Source of the DNA: Sarcocystis neurona
Lineage: Eukaryota; Apicomplexa; Conoidasida; Eucoccidiorida; Sarcocystidae
Reading direction: 5' to 3'
DNA: 64,000 bases
NCBI GenBank assembly: GCA_000727475.1
Contig: KL647323.1
Coordinates: 324,659-388,658 of the forward strand
Below, piece after piece: positions 12,201-23,560 of this stretch. Both the position numbers and the translations under genes were made by a program. Under the pieces are notes generated by a model. It was not told the DNA's origin. It ran no database searches and saw only the letters and a list, made by a program, of their open reading frames with translations. Positions within the stretch are counted from its first letter, which is position 1, and each line of letters opens with the position of its first letter.

Positions 12201-12762
12201 AGGGGTAGCGGCCAAGCAGCCTCTTTTACGGCGCGAAGAAGAAGCAGCAGCAGCAGTCCTCGGCGACGCGGTGGTCAACATTCCTCCGCTGCCGGTGCCG
12301 TGGCCACCGTACGCAGCAGCAGCAGCGACAGCAGCGGGAGAGACAGGAACAGCAGCAGGTGGGGGCGAAGAAGCAGAAGCAGCTGCAACAGCAGCAAACG
12401 CGGTGGCAGCAGCAGCAGCACCGGGAGAAGGAGCGGCGGAGGAGGAAGAAGAAGGCGGAAGCACGTCGCCGATGCTGCTGCAGAGCGACAGCCGAATTTT
12501 AAGCCTGACGGCCCGGAGAAGCACCAGCGGCAGCAGGCGGAGTAACAGCTGGTCCCTCCGTTCGCCTGCAGCAGCAGGAGCAGCAGCGCGCAGCGCTCGG
12601 ACAGCAGCAGCAGTTTCTCTGGGGTATAACAACGACACGTTCAGCAGCAGCATCTCCGGCGAAAAACATCTTCTCGAATCTCTCGGGTGCGGTACTCTCC
12701 TACATCTGCATGCCTACCGGAGCATCCCCATTAATATGCGTATGTTTGTGTACTTCTTATAA
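6201..12762 (+). CDS. Giant homopolymer-rich exon, probably the C-terminal part of the phosphatase gene
   Basis: An acceptor TTGTAG at 6195-6200 is followed in phase 0 by a non-repetitive start, VRQVPQLVNRRIDDGEASS. This fits a phase-0 donor at 5668. The first frame runs to the C10 tract at 7466-7475 and carries an acidic patch, DFLSDDSDCSDSDIDVLLQ. From the C10 tract the open frame is the one that runs unbroken to the TAA at 12760-12762. Together they make about 2,190 codons. The product is mostly poly-Gln, poly-Ala, poly-Ser and poly-Glu, with RSNSSS repeats near 9360 and Leu/Gln-rich helical stretches at 10550-10650 and 11040-11180. No catalytic domain is recognised. CTG-sense blocks at 7880-8100, 9740-10430 and 11480-11720 stay in frame as Ala, or could be unrecognised introns. 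It may instead be a separate gene. Confidence 0.65.
7466..7475 (+). other. C10 run at an apparent frame break
   Basis: Upstream of this run the coding-like frame reads IDVLLQVPPP. Kept in that frame it stops at 7518-7520. One C fewer, or two more, would join it to the frame starting QGETTPPSPRDEEARASLP, which stays open to 12762. Either the gene truly ends here, or the homopolymer length is wrong or polymorphic. Confidence 0.6.
9359..9436 (+). repeat. 18-bp coding repeat, RSNSSS x4
   Basis: Four nearly identical 18-bp units with the core AGGAGTAACAGCAGCAGC encode RSNSSS in the open frame. The unit is a multiple of three, so copy number can change without breaking the frame. Confidence 0.8.
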
Positions 12763-12879
12763 CTCAGTTCTACGTGTGTATATACAAGCATAAATATATG
12801 CGTGCCTAAGACCATATAGAGAAAGAAGAAACGAGACATATATGTGTGTATTTGCTGTTAGGATAACTCAACGTATATC

Positions 12880-13970
12880 TACCTTTATTACGCCTCTCTA
12901 TATATATTGTCTATAGACATATAGATAGATAGATACAAATAGTTACAGATACGCAAAGAGCTCTAGACAGGTGCAGATGAATAGGCGATAGATAAATAGA
13001 TAGACAGAAATACAGATACATATGGATGTAAATAGATATAGATGGTGATAGATATAGAGAAATAAATAGATATAAATGCAGGTATACATAGAGGTAGATA
13101 GATATAGACGTGGATACATGTAGATATAGACAGATAGGTATAGAGAGATATATAGAGAGAGATGTATGTAGATAAATAAAGATAGGTAGATTGCCATAGA
13201 CATATATGTATATACGTATGGGTAGATATAGATAATTAAAGATATATATATACTTATATATATATATATGGGTGTAGATAGGTACAGGTAGACAGATACC
13301 TATAGACATATGTGTTTATATAGAGATAGATAGATAGGTAGACATAGAGATATAGATGTACATAGACATAGGCAGACATACATATATATACATGTATATG
13401 TGTATGTATGAACCATACGATAGCGCTGTATATACACACGTTTGTACATACACACTCGTATATAGGGATAGATAGGTAGGCACATACATAGATAGATAGG
13501 TACAGATAGATGACATATAGATACACAGATATATATGTACATATAGAGAGAGAGGTAGATAGATATATTTATATGAATAAATATACGTAGACAGATACAC
13601 ATGTAGGTAGATATGGATAGATATAGATAGACAGATATATATATCTATGTATGTACATATGTAGGTAGATAGATATAGATGAGTAGATATAGGCAGATAG
13701 ATACATATATAGGTAGATAGCTGTAGATCAACAGATATATAATGATATATATCTACCGGTATAGGTAGACACAGGGAGGTAGATATAAATGATAGATAGA
13801 TAGACAGATATATGTATATAGATCGATAGGCATAGAAAGACAGATATGTCGCTATAGATAGAACCACAAGTAACTGTAGGTGGATAGGTGAATAGCTACA
13901 GATAGACTGATAGAGGTGTAGATATAGATAGATACCCGTGGATATAGAGACGGAAACATATGTATAATAC
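12880..13970. repeat. GATA/TAGA-rich microsatellite field
   Basis: About 1.1 kb consists of degenerate ATAGATAG, GTAGATAG and ATACATAT words. Minus-strand frames give only Ile/Tyr/Leu/Ser repeats. It separates the end of the giant ORF at 12762 from the next coding island. The short piece 12763-12879 is AT-rich and shows no gene. Confidence 0.9.
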
Positions 13971-14216
13971 GTTCGAAGAGGAGGTGAATCTACGTAGGTT
14001 CCATTACATGTAGCTGCATATCCTTTTGCGTATATGTCCCTGTTGATATTACCTCTCTGTTATATCAAACGTAGGGACGTCTCTGTACGAGACGACTTGC
14101 TGCTGGCGTAGACTTTATCTCGTAGGAGTGTTGCTGCTGCTCACTGCATCTTCATGCATCCACCCTTAAGGCCTCTCTGCTGCTGCTGCTTCTGCCTTCG
14201 TCGAACGGCGCCTCCG

Positions 14217-14615
14217 TCATGTTGGCTGCCACGCTGCTGCTCCGGCTGCATCTGCGTCTCTGTGGACTGCTTTCTCTGCTGCTGCTGCTGCTTTCCTGTT
14301 GCAGCTGCTTCTCCTCCTGCTGCTGCTTTCCCTGTTCTGCTTCTTCACCTCTCGCTGCTTTCCTTCTCGCGCTGCTGCTTTTCCTCTTCTGCTGCTCCTG
14401 CTGCTGCTGCTGTTCTTCTCCTGCTGTTCCTTCCTCGCCTGTCGCTTCTTCTCCTGCATCTGCTCCTGCTGCTTCCTTTGCTGCTGCAGCGGCGTCTTCA
14501 CGTTGGCGCTGCTGCTTCTTCGCGTGCACTCGCTGCTCTTCTCAACCCACGCTGCTGCTGCCCAGGGGAACTGCTGCTGCCCAGGAGAACCTCTTCTGCG
14601 CAGGGGAGCTGCCAT
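14217..14615 (-). CDS. Possible basic Gln/Ser/Lys-rich protein
   Basis: An ATG at 14615 opens 132 codons. The product begins MAAPLRRRGSPGQQQFPW and then runs through a Lys/Gln/Arg/Glu-rich stretch, with ANVKTPLQQQRKQQEQMQ as an example. On the plus strand the same DNA is CTG-rich, which in this window is also typical of introns, so it may simply be intron of a plus-strand gene whose next exon is at 14967. A second minus frame, ending at 14152, is also open and equally Gln/Glu-rich. No domain is recognised. Confidence 0.25.
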   Translation of the reverse strand: MAAPLRRRGSPGQQQFPWAAAAWVEKSSECTRRSSSANVKTPLQQQRKQQEQMQEKKRQARKEQQEKNSSSSRSSRRGKAAAREGKQREVKKQNRESSSRRRSSCNRKAAAAAEKAVHRDADAAGAAAWQPT

Positions 14616-14966
14616 GGCGGATGGCAGCTGCTGCTGCTGCCTCTCGTCCCGTGTGTTTTTTGCTGCTCGTGCGCTGAGGCTGTTGGGTACTTGCTGCGGG
14701 CTGGCGCAGCTCTCTCTACGGTTGTCTACTCTTCCTGTATATATAACATGTATACATGTATATATATGTATAGAGAGCAACAGGCGATTGTAGGTAGATG
14801 TTTTTTGTGTGTGGATATACGTGTATTTTGTTGTCGAGTTTCAGTGAGTGTGTATTTGACGGAACTTTGTAGATGCATGCGCTTTCGGTATGATGTAGAA
14901 GTCTTGATTTCCTCCTTTTTTGTCTTGAAATGGGACTTCTCCTTTTTGTGTCGGTGCTGCGTAAAG

Positions 14967-15658
14967 CTTCGCGCGGGATATTCATCGCATTGTCTCACAT
15001 GAGCGCGACCGCGTGGTCGACGCGTACCAGCACTTCATCGCTGCTCAGCAGCAGCAGCAACAGCAGCTGCTACTGCGGCAGCAAGAGCAGGCGCAGCAGC
15101 TGCTGCTGCAGCAGCAGGAAGAAGAAGAGCAGGAGCAAGAGCAGGTGCAGCGGTCCCGACGACTGCAGCAGGGAGAGCAGCGGCAGCCAGCGCAGGTAGG
15201 GGAAGAAGAGGAGGAGGAGGAGGAGAAGCAGCAGCAGCGCGAGGCGCGGCAGCAGCGGCAGCGGGAGCAACTGGCCGAACACCGACAGCAGCAACCCGAG
15301 GGACAGCAGCTGCAGCAGCAGCAGGAGACGCAGGAAGAGCAGGAAATGCAGCAGCAGTCGTTCCAGGAGCAGCAACAGCAGCAACCGGAGGGGGAGGTAC
15401 GGGAAGGAGTGATGCAGGAGAGAGAGGAAAAGCACTGGGAGCTGCAGCAGGTCCGTCCCCTGCCAAAACAGCAGCAGCAGCAGCATTTAACAGAGGCCGA
15501 CGGCGACCCGCGCCAGCAGCAACGAGCGGCTGCTTTCCCTAAACGCTGCATCTCTCCTCCCGCATGCCCTTCGCCTTGCGCAGCAGAGCAGCACGCAGAC
15601 GGCGGTGCCAGTTTTCAGCTGCGGCTGCGTCCTCCTTCCCATGAAAGTGATGACGCGG
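14967..15658 (+). CDS. Gln/Glu-rich exon of an unidentified gene
   Basis: The frame opens just after an AAG acceptor-like site at 14964-14966. It starts with a non-repetitive segment, FARDIHRIVSHERDRVVDAY, and then QHFIAA before a long poly-Gln region. Acidic and basic Gln/Glu/Arg segments follow, and the end is FQLRLRPPSHESDDA. A strong donor, GCG|GTGAGTTCC, follows at 15659. The length is about 230 codons without a clear ATG, so it is an internal exon. The 5' exons are not identified. A possible next exon in matching phase begins at 16321. The family is not recognised. The Gln/Glu-rich middle would be expected to be disordered or weakly helical. Confidence 0.5.
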
Positions 15659-15780
15659 TGAGTTCCTCATATCTATTCTCCTCCTCCTCTTCTATCTTTG
15701 CCCTGCCTTCTTTCGTGTTCTTCAAATGTGATGTGTGTAAGCATATGGACAGCGAGAAAGGGAGAAAGCGAGGAAGATAA

Positions 15781-16310
15781 ATATATATGTGTATTTACAG
15801 GAATGGGTGTACGTGTGTGTATACGAAGATGTATGTGAATTTGCGCCCGATATGGATGCGTGTTCACGTATATACGGTTGTCTCTCTCTCTATATATATG
15901 TACGTGTCTGTACATGTATATATGTATATGTGTGTATGTATTTGTATATGTGCCTGTGGCTATACGCCCATCTATGTAGGTATGAATGACCATCTCTCCG
16001 CGTATAGAACACATCTCTATTATGTCCACGTATATTTATGTATATACAAACGCATATATGTATGTATATATGCGTGTGGATATACACATATCTACGTATG
16101 GAGGAATACGCATGTCCACGTTCGTACGTGTGTCTCTCTCCATATGTCTCCCTATGAATATATATATAGAGAGAGAGACAGAGAGATGTATATATATATA
16201 TATGTGTGTGTAGAGATATATGTATTTGTGTGTATATATGTATGTATGTGTACACGTGGAAATACACACATTTATGTGTACACACGTGTTTGCATGTGTG
16301 GAGAAGCTCC
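15781..16310. repeat. TATG/GTAT microsatellite field
   Basis: About 530 bp of TATATATG, GTATGTAT and TGTGTG words occur, with occasional ACGTGT. Frames through it give only Tyr/Val/Met/Ile/Cys runs. If the exon at 14967-15658 is spliced onward, this field is its intron. Confidence 0.85.
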
Positions 16311-16320
16311 CGTCTGGCAG

Positions 16321-16465
16321 GTGTCTCCGTCCTGTGCAGCATATGAGTTGCACGTCAACACATCCAAGGACTCCTGCTGTTCATGGGCCAAGTCACACAT
16401 TAAGGAACTTCCAAAACAGCATTCGCCTGCTTCGCTTCTCCCGCTCTCCCCTGCCTTCCGTCTCT
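16321..16465 (+). other. Unique-sequence island, possible exon
   Basis: A non-repetitive segment sits between two microsatellite fields. It follows CTGGCAG at 16314-16320 and reads in phase 0 as VSPSCAAYELHVNTSKDS, then CCSWAKSHIKELPKQHS. Its phase matches the donor at 15659. The minus strand is also open here, so strand and function are uncertain. Confidence 0.25.
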
Positions 16466-17135
16466 CTTCATATATATATATATATAAAGAGAGACACACG
16501 CACACACGAAGATATACGTGCTGCCTTTCGTGTGAGACCCCGCGTGTGTCTCTTCGTATCTGCGGCTTCCTGTACGTGCGGTCTTGCGTGGAGCAGCTCT
16601 GCGGCGGTGGCGGTTGCCAGCCTTTTCTTCGTCTGTAGCTCTATAAGAGAGTAACTTCCTTGTTACGACGGGTTCGGACAGAGACGCGCTTGGTATTTCT
16701 CTGTGTGTATGTACTTGTTGTATTTATAATCCTTCCGTATTCTCCATATGTATGTGTATAAGCACATGCATGCGTAGATGTGTACGTGTGTATACGTCTG
16801 TATATATGTGCACGGGCGCGATGAGTATTCGCCCCTGTGTATGTACCTGTTACACACATATTCACGTATGCAGATGTACGTACATCAGTATATACACCGG
16901 TACGTACATATATATATGTGTATGAATATATGAGTCTGTATATGTAGATGTGGATGTATGTTGATGTAAGTGTCTCTGTGCGTGAGGATATGTATGCATG
17001 CATACACGTACATTATGTGTGGACGCATAGGTGGACACATCTGTGAATAGCTATCTCCTCCCGTCGACATGTGTCGATTAGCGTACCTTGTGTCGTAGGC
17101 CCGTGCGTATATATATATATATACTCGAGTGTGTG
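16466..17135. repeat. AT, TG and ACAC microsatellite-rich stretch
   Basis: It contains a TATATA run followed by GAGACACACGC at about 16471-16510, and TATGTGTAC-type words at 16690-17130. The 16510-16640 part is more complex, but I see no supportable gene in it. Confidence 0.7.
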
Positions 17136-20100
17136 TGGGGGGGAGTTCTGCAGTGTAGACAAAGAAGAGCTTGAAAAAGAGAGAGTAGGGGGCAAGGAGA
17201 AGGCGCGTCCCGGGGATGCTGGTGCTGAACAGTCCGGGGGTCAACGAGACATTTTTTCCGCTGATGTTGTTGCCGTGCCGATGTTCGGCTCCCCCACAAC
17301 TTCGTAGACGTCCATTTCTCTGTACGATTTGCTCTCCCTTTCTGCGACCTCCGCACGTGCGTGCACATGTGTGAAGACACACACAGAGAGAAGAGTGTAG
17401 AGGATGCAGTGGACGTGGATTCCCTGGGTATTCGGTGTACACATCCCGGAAGAAAAACGCGTCCACGCACCCCAACACAGAAAACGTCAAGTTTATCGAC
17501 TGGCGTCCTGCTGCGTGCAAAATGAATCTGCAGGAAGACCCGCACGGGTGCGACGGATGGCCCGAAGAAAGGAGAGAAGAAACGCCGGCCTCTCCTTGAA
17601 CGTCCAGCGCTCCCCGAGTCCGCACACGCCAAGAGAAAATAGGGCAGCAGTCCACCCTGCCCAGCCTGCACATGCGTGCTTATAAGACGTATTTGCATCG
17701 CGTGGTCGGTAGAAGAAAACGTCGCTGTCTGTCTGTGTCTCCCCTGTGTATCTGTCTGCGTTCATGCGCCGTTGCTGACCCTTGAGACCTGTGCGTGGCA
17801 CTCGGTCTCTTGTGAACTTGTTCAGAAAAAGAGAGGGAGAATAGAATGGGGGGGTAGCGGAGAGGGAAACGTGCACGTATGTCTACAGGAGAAGAATTTT
17901 TGTATACGCTTACGGGGCAACTGTGGTTGCTCCAGTGTTGGCACTTGCTTGGCGTAGAATGTTGGCGACAGGATTCTTCGTTGGCGGCACATGAGGGACG
18001 TGGCTGCAAAAAAAGAGACGCGGAAACCGAAGGAAAGACAGTTCTGTGCAGCGTTCTGTTTATGTGGATGTACTGGCTTCAGTGATGACACTGCAATGCT
18101 CTACTTCTACGCACGTACTGTAATTCGTCAGCCCGTTAAATGAAGCAGCGTCGTGTCGGTGCAGTCGCTTGACAGGTGACGCTTTATTGATGGAGTTTTA
18201 AATGTATGTGTAAATATATATACATATATATATGCAGATGCGGAGCAAGAAGGAAGTGAAGAGAGAAACTGGCGACATGTGAATGTCTATTTCTATACGT
18301 GTGCGCGTCTATGCGTCAGCGGGGTGGCGGTCCACCAGGGTTGAGCCGTACAGGGACACGTGCGTGTGCGTATGTGTATATATGTACATGGCTGCGAGTG
18401 CGGTCAAAGACATAATTACACACAAGTATCTCATACGTTACGACTGTCTCCCTCGGCTGTGCACAGCTCGACTGTCCTACATTCCGTTGTCGGTGAAGTA
18501 GGATGACATGTTCGGTCCACCTGGTGGTCTTCCGTCAATGTGTACCCCATTATCAGCACCGTATATTCATACATACATGTGTAGACGTTTGTAAGAAGAC
18601 AAAGCCGGATAACGACCCGCCTTACGTGTATGTAAACGCGTGTGTGTAGATGGGTGCTACAGGTGCCTGCCAGTCACGGTTTGAGTCAATGTGCATGCGA
18701 TCGTGTACGCTGTTCACCAAGGTGCGAGCAGCAAATAAATACCTCGGCAAGTGTCTAAACAACAGCATTTATCTGCATTGATGTAGGCTGCTGGAGGTGC
18801 GGTATCTGCACAAGTGTGTGGATGTACGTATACATACATATATAGAGATGTAGAGATGACGTGGAATGGTTCGCGAGCACACGTGGATACGTGCACGTTG
18901 CCTTTGTTTATGTATATGTGTAGGTATACGTGAATGTCTCTGTACATGTACAGGCTTGTGTACGCGTGCATATTTCAATGAAGCCCGAGTTGAGGTGCTT
19001 CAAGGAAAGCAAGACGGCTGGTCACCTTTCCTCGATGCGGCAAAACACTTTGTTGTTTTAATGCGACGGATGCATTACGTCTCGTCTTTGTGTACCGCAC
19101 AAGAAGGCGAAGGCAGTTGAACGTTTGCAACTGCGTCGGTCGATGCTGTTTCTTTTCGTATTACAACTGTACCTTTACCTGATGTTTTTGTTTTGTCGTC
19201 ACTGTTTTTGGAGGAAATGTATTCCATTGTCATCAACTTGGTAAATGCAATTCTCCTGGGAAGGAGAGTTAGGGGACAGGCCAGTGGGATGTGGCCTTTA
19301 CTGGTATCCTGTCAACGTGCGAGGTGAATAGTCACAAATTACGAGTAGCTCTAACGATATACGGGCATGGCTCTGTACACCGCGAAGAATTTCCGTGTGT
19401 GCGCTGGATGAAAGGTGCACAGCTACAGGAAGTTCTGAAAGGTACGCAGGTAGACGTCGATTAACGGGTACATACAGGTATTCGTGGATGGCCGCTGATG
19501 GCCAAGCCCGTAGAAAGTACGCACGAGAGACACTGGTAAATGGCTGCCAGCATATACTCATAGACGGATATCTCTGTCGATGAGTGGACGGACGGCTGCG
19601 AAGGTAGGTAAAAAGACAGATATTAGGAGAGTGAATATGACGGGGTCAACCGTAGGACTGCATGGAAGACTTCTGGCACACCAGCAGGACGTGAAAGACT
19701 ACTTGGCACTCTCTCCACCGCTTTTTCAATAAAAACTGAGCCAATGGTAGTGCAGTCAGCTTTGACAAGACACGTAGCTGTAGCCCCTTTCCTGGCTGGG
19801 CGGGCGGCTCGTGTGGTTCCGTTTCTTATGGTTTCACAGCAAAGCGATACAGGTACTTCGTTTCCGAAAGCTAGCAGAACGCGAGGGTGTATGCACGTGC
19901 CACCTCATTTTTAGTATGGAGAAATGAGAAAGGTGCACAGTACGACAGTGGCTGGAAACGAGGCCCTTTCTCTTATGTCTTGCGATCGAACGTACAGCAG
20001 TGTACGCCTAGGAGTGTCTATATGGTGTGTGTGCACACATTCACGGACACGTAAGCGTACGTATACACATGAATATTTTTATGCGCACACACCACGATAT

Positions 20101-23100
20101 TGCAAGTTCCTTTCATCTTGTGTGGGAATTAGTCTGGTAACGCCGCGGCTTACACAGAAAGCAGCATCGAGCAGAAGGTGACATCACTAGGTCCCACGAC
20201 ATTTGTGCAGAAGTGAAAGTAGCCCACGATATCACCTCCGCTGCTGAGGACGCAGTGGAGTATTCAAGTTGAGACGCGTTCTAAATTTTACTGCTTCTGT
20301 TGCTGTTGGTGCGTGTGCCGCTGCTCGCCTCGTGGCACACAGCAACGGGCCCTGAAAGTGCTTTGCCATTCCGGTACATCTCCGTATGGCAGGGCTCATA
20401 CGCAGCTGAACGGACATCTTTCCTTATTTGGAACGTCCTGCAATTCTCAAGTGTTCACCTTCGAAAGAGGTAACGTACCACAGAGAGCAAACCCACTTCC
20501 CGACATTCCCCGCGTGCTAATTCCAGAAACAGTTAATGGCGTCACCTAAGCACGCTCTCTCGTCAATATGGCCCGTTCAGTCCTTCGTCCACCACAAGCA
20601 CTCAAGAAATAAGTGTTACCCTCCTGAACCTTTGAGCTTACCCATAGAATTTACAAATCAAACACCATGTATTGTACGTAACACGGCAAAACCGACTCGA
20701 GTTAAGTTTGCGCATTATTCCTCCACTAAATTTGTGCTGCCAGGATGTTAAGCATGCAGACATAGATGCTGTTACACATTCCTGTATTAATTCTACACGC
20801 ACGCACGATAAGGACACTGTTTCGTGCGCGCCTCACGAACGGATGCGTGGGACAGAACATCTTGTGTGTACGTATGAAACTCTTACTCCAATAGACGGAG
20901 CAACACCTCGTCCATGCACACCGTGTAACGCAGCATTTTCGCCCCCCTTCCTGCTACGACGTCGCTACTTTCCATAAACTATCTGCGTGTACGTCCTATC
21001 CCCGCGCTGGTGTAGCCCTGATTCGCCAGACGTGAAAGACAGTTGGAACGTTGTTCCTGTACTGGTGCCTCTGCCACTGTCGTGGCCACGCTGGTTGCAC
21101 ACCTTGTGGGATGTTGCACAGGTGATAACTCATCAAGCATCTACGGTTCGCGCACAATTCATTTCTCCCAAACGTTGTGAAATGTGAGACGCTTGTCGTT
21201 CGGATCTTCTGTCGCAGTACGCGGCAGGCGAACGGGCGTGCTTGTGGTACGCCGGAGAGACGCCTTCCCACTTGCCAGATCTCAATGCGTCACTCGCACT
21301 CTTCCTATGATTTCGCTGCAAACCCATACACACTCTTACGGAGGCCAGGTCTCTAAAGAGCGGTCCAATATTTCTGCTACGCGGAAATGTTATACGTCCC
21401 GTTTTTGTGTTCGCACTGTACACCGCCCCCTTTCTACATCTGTGCGCCCTCCTTCCCTTTAGAGCGTGCCGCAACGTAGCCGCCATTCACATTTGCCGTC
21501 CCTCCTTTTGCCGCAGCGGCCAGGTCACCCTTGCGTCCCCTTTTCTGCTGTACAGATACCGCAGGAATTCACCACCCGGGAGAAACTCCGCTGCACGGCG
21601 AGGTCGTAGGCTCCGTCAAAGTCCCTGGTGTTTTGGTGTTCTTCCCTCCTTCGTGCCTGACTGACTGAAAGTGCCTGTTTAATTTCGTTAAACGGGTGGG
21701 CGTGGACTGTTAGTGGTCTACTTTCTAATGAAAGTCAGTACCCGCCTCGTTCGTGGGTCAAGAAAAAAGTTGGTGGTACGATCGTACGCGAGTTCTGTGG
21801 ACCGTTACCCTCCTCGTCCGTAGCAGTCCCGCTGCTGGCCGGCCCATCTCTATATCCTTGGCTCCCACCGTAGCTCGCCGTGGCTGACTCAAGTCACGGG
21901 TGCACGTGCACGCTTCCGTGGTTGCCTCGGCAGGTCGAGTTTGCCGCCTAGCGCCACCTGTTGTTCTTGACGTAGGGAGCGGTGGATTGGCGAGCAATTT
22001 CGTAGCAAGCAAAACGAAAATTGACAATAGAGTGCGTCGATGTTTGTCGACCTCAGCTGTGTGCAGCCTTCAGTTGTTCATTTGAGAGCTGGACAGTAGG
22101 GAGGTTGCCTTTCCGTTCTGGGTCTCGTAGAAAAGGTAAACCCCCGGCGGGCACAGCAGACGCGACGCGGTGTATACTAGCAACGCGTTTAGCCCAGGCG
22201 ACAAATTTCAGTGCCTGTAGTGGTCTGCCGACTCGCGGCGGAGACGCAGCCTCCTAAGAGCAGTCAAGAAAGTAGGGTGCTGTGCCTCCTTTTCACACGA
22301 TTTCCCCCCCCCAAGGAAAATCGGGCCCCCTCCCCTTTACGCTATTGCGCAGTTGTAAATACCCGAAGGTAGCTCTCTTTTGTGTTGTCGGGCCCGAGTG
22401 GAATTTTTCCATGTCGTTGGCGGTCTGTGTCGTGTTATTTTCTTGCGGCGCACGACAGAGTTACGACCCCGACTATGTGAGGCGCTAACAGAAGGCTACT
22501 GCCACTAGTTCGAGTAGGTGGCCGCCGCACGGTCCGCGCAGAAGTTCACTTCCTTGGTGATGGATAGCCCTTGTTGGAGGGAACTGATCGCACTGCAACA
22601 GTGGTATGTGGGGATCCAGGGCGGCTGGACCACCCAGAAGGAGGTCACAGCACAGAAACTGTCGACTGTTGTCAACTACGGGGATAGGGGAGGGACAATC
22701 GTGAAGGCGGCTTCCTTTCTGTGGATGGGGGAGGCACAGTAGTAAAGGTGGCTTCCCTTCTGTGTTCTTACGCACATAGTCCAGCATTTCTGCAGCCAGG
22801 CGTGTTGCACTCGCATGAACGGAAAAGTGCGGTTGATGTATAAATGCTGGTAGTATCCTGATCTGCGTCCCCGACCAGAATGTGACCAAGCATTCGTGGA
22901 GACGGTAATTGTCGAGCTGCCCCGCGTATGTGAAGACACGCAGTTGTGCTGGCAACTGCGAACCCATCTTCTGTCATATCACCGTGGGGTGTACGTGCGT
23001 AGTGCTTTATTTGCGAGTTCACGAATGTGTGAATGTGCGAACAGAAGTAACGTAGTGCCTCATTGACTACAGCGGCCGTAGCGTTGGATTTTTTCCGTGC

Positions 23101-23280
23101 ACGTGGTTTGCTGTCCTCTTCCACAAGCTGACCTGTAGAGCTGTGCCAACATTAGTCACAAGTTCCTTTGAGTCCGTGCACCTCTTCCATCAGGGGTTCC
23201 CCCATCAGAGGTTGCCCTGCAATATCGAAACAGTTGTCAATGATACTTCTCCTCGTAACGTTTGAGGTGGTGGTTGCGTC
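17136..23280. other. Repeat-poor stretch with no supported gene
   Basis: Base composition is balanced and CAG tracts are absent. Open frames are short, up to about 110 codons outside the microsatellite edges, and occur on both strands. Some have a coding look, for example plus-strand stretches near 17150-17307 (DKEELEKERVGGKEKARPGD), 20430-20549 and 20750-20977. None has a domain, a start context or matched splice sites that I can defend. An imperfect 41-bp tandem duplication lies at about 22688-22768, and a 15-bp tandem duplication near 23188-23219. Confidence 0.45.
22688..22768. repeat. Imperfect 41-bp tandem duplication
   Basis: The segment containing GTGAAGGCGGCTTCC recurs 41 bp later as GTAAAGGTGGCTTCC, with similar flanks on both sides. 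Both copies contain a GGGAGG(G/C)ACA start and end in TTCTGTG. The unit is not a multiple of three, so it does not preserve a reading frame. Confidence 0.6.
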
Positions 23281-23560
23281 TTGCGGTCATTTGAAATTCT
23301 GACGCCTTCTTTTAAGGCTGTTGAGAGACACGGTAGAAGACGCTTCCGCTTTATGAGAACGTATGAACGAGTAGGTGTGTCCGGCAAAGTTATGCCAGTC
23401 CTGCCAGAGACGGGTAAGGGGCCAACGAAAGAAATTCGACTGTTGCATACGGTGAAGAATGATGAACCACACAAATACCACATGCATCGCAAGAACGGTG
23501 TCACAGAACACCGCGCCTACGTTCGAAGCTCCTCAACCGCAGTGTCGTCTCCTCTATCGG
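23281..23560 (+). CDS. Possible 5' exon preceding the giant ORF
   Basis: A frame of about 93 codons reads RSFEILTPSFKAVERHGR and KVMPVLPETGKGPTKEIR, non-repetitive and with a protein-like composition. It ends at GGGGTAAAAG, a possible donor, close to where the giant frame begins in another phase. No ATG is near its 5' edge. It overlaps the first codons of the open frame that begins at 23459, so at most one of the two is coding here. No family is recognised. Confidence 0.25.
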
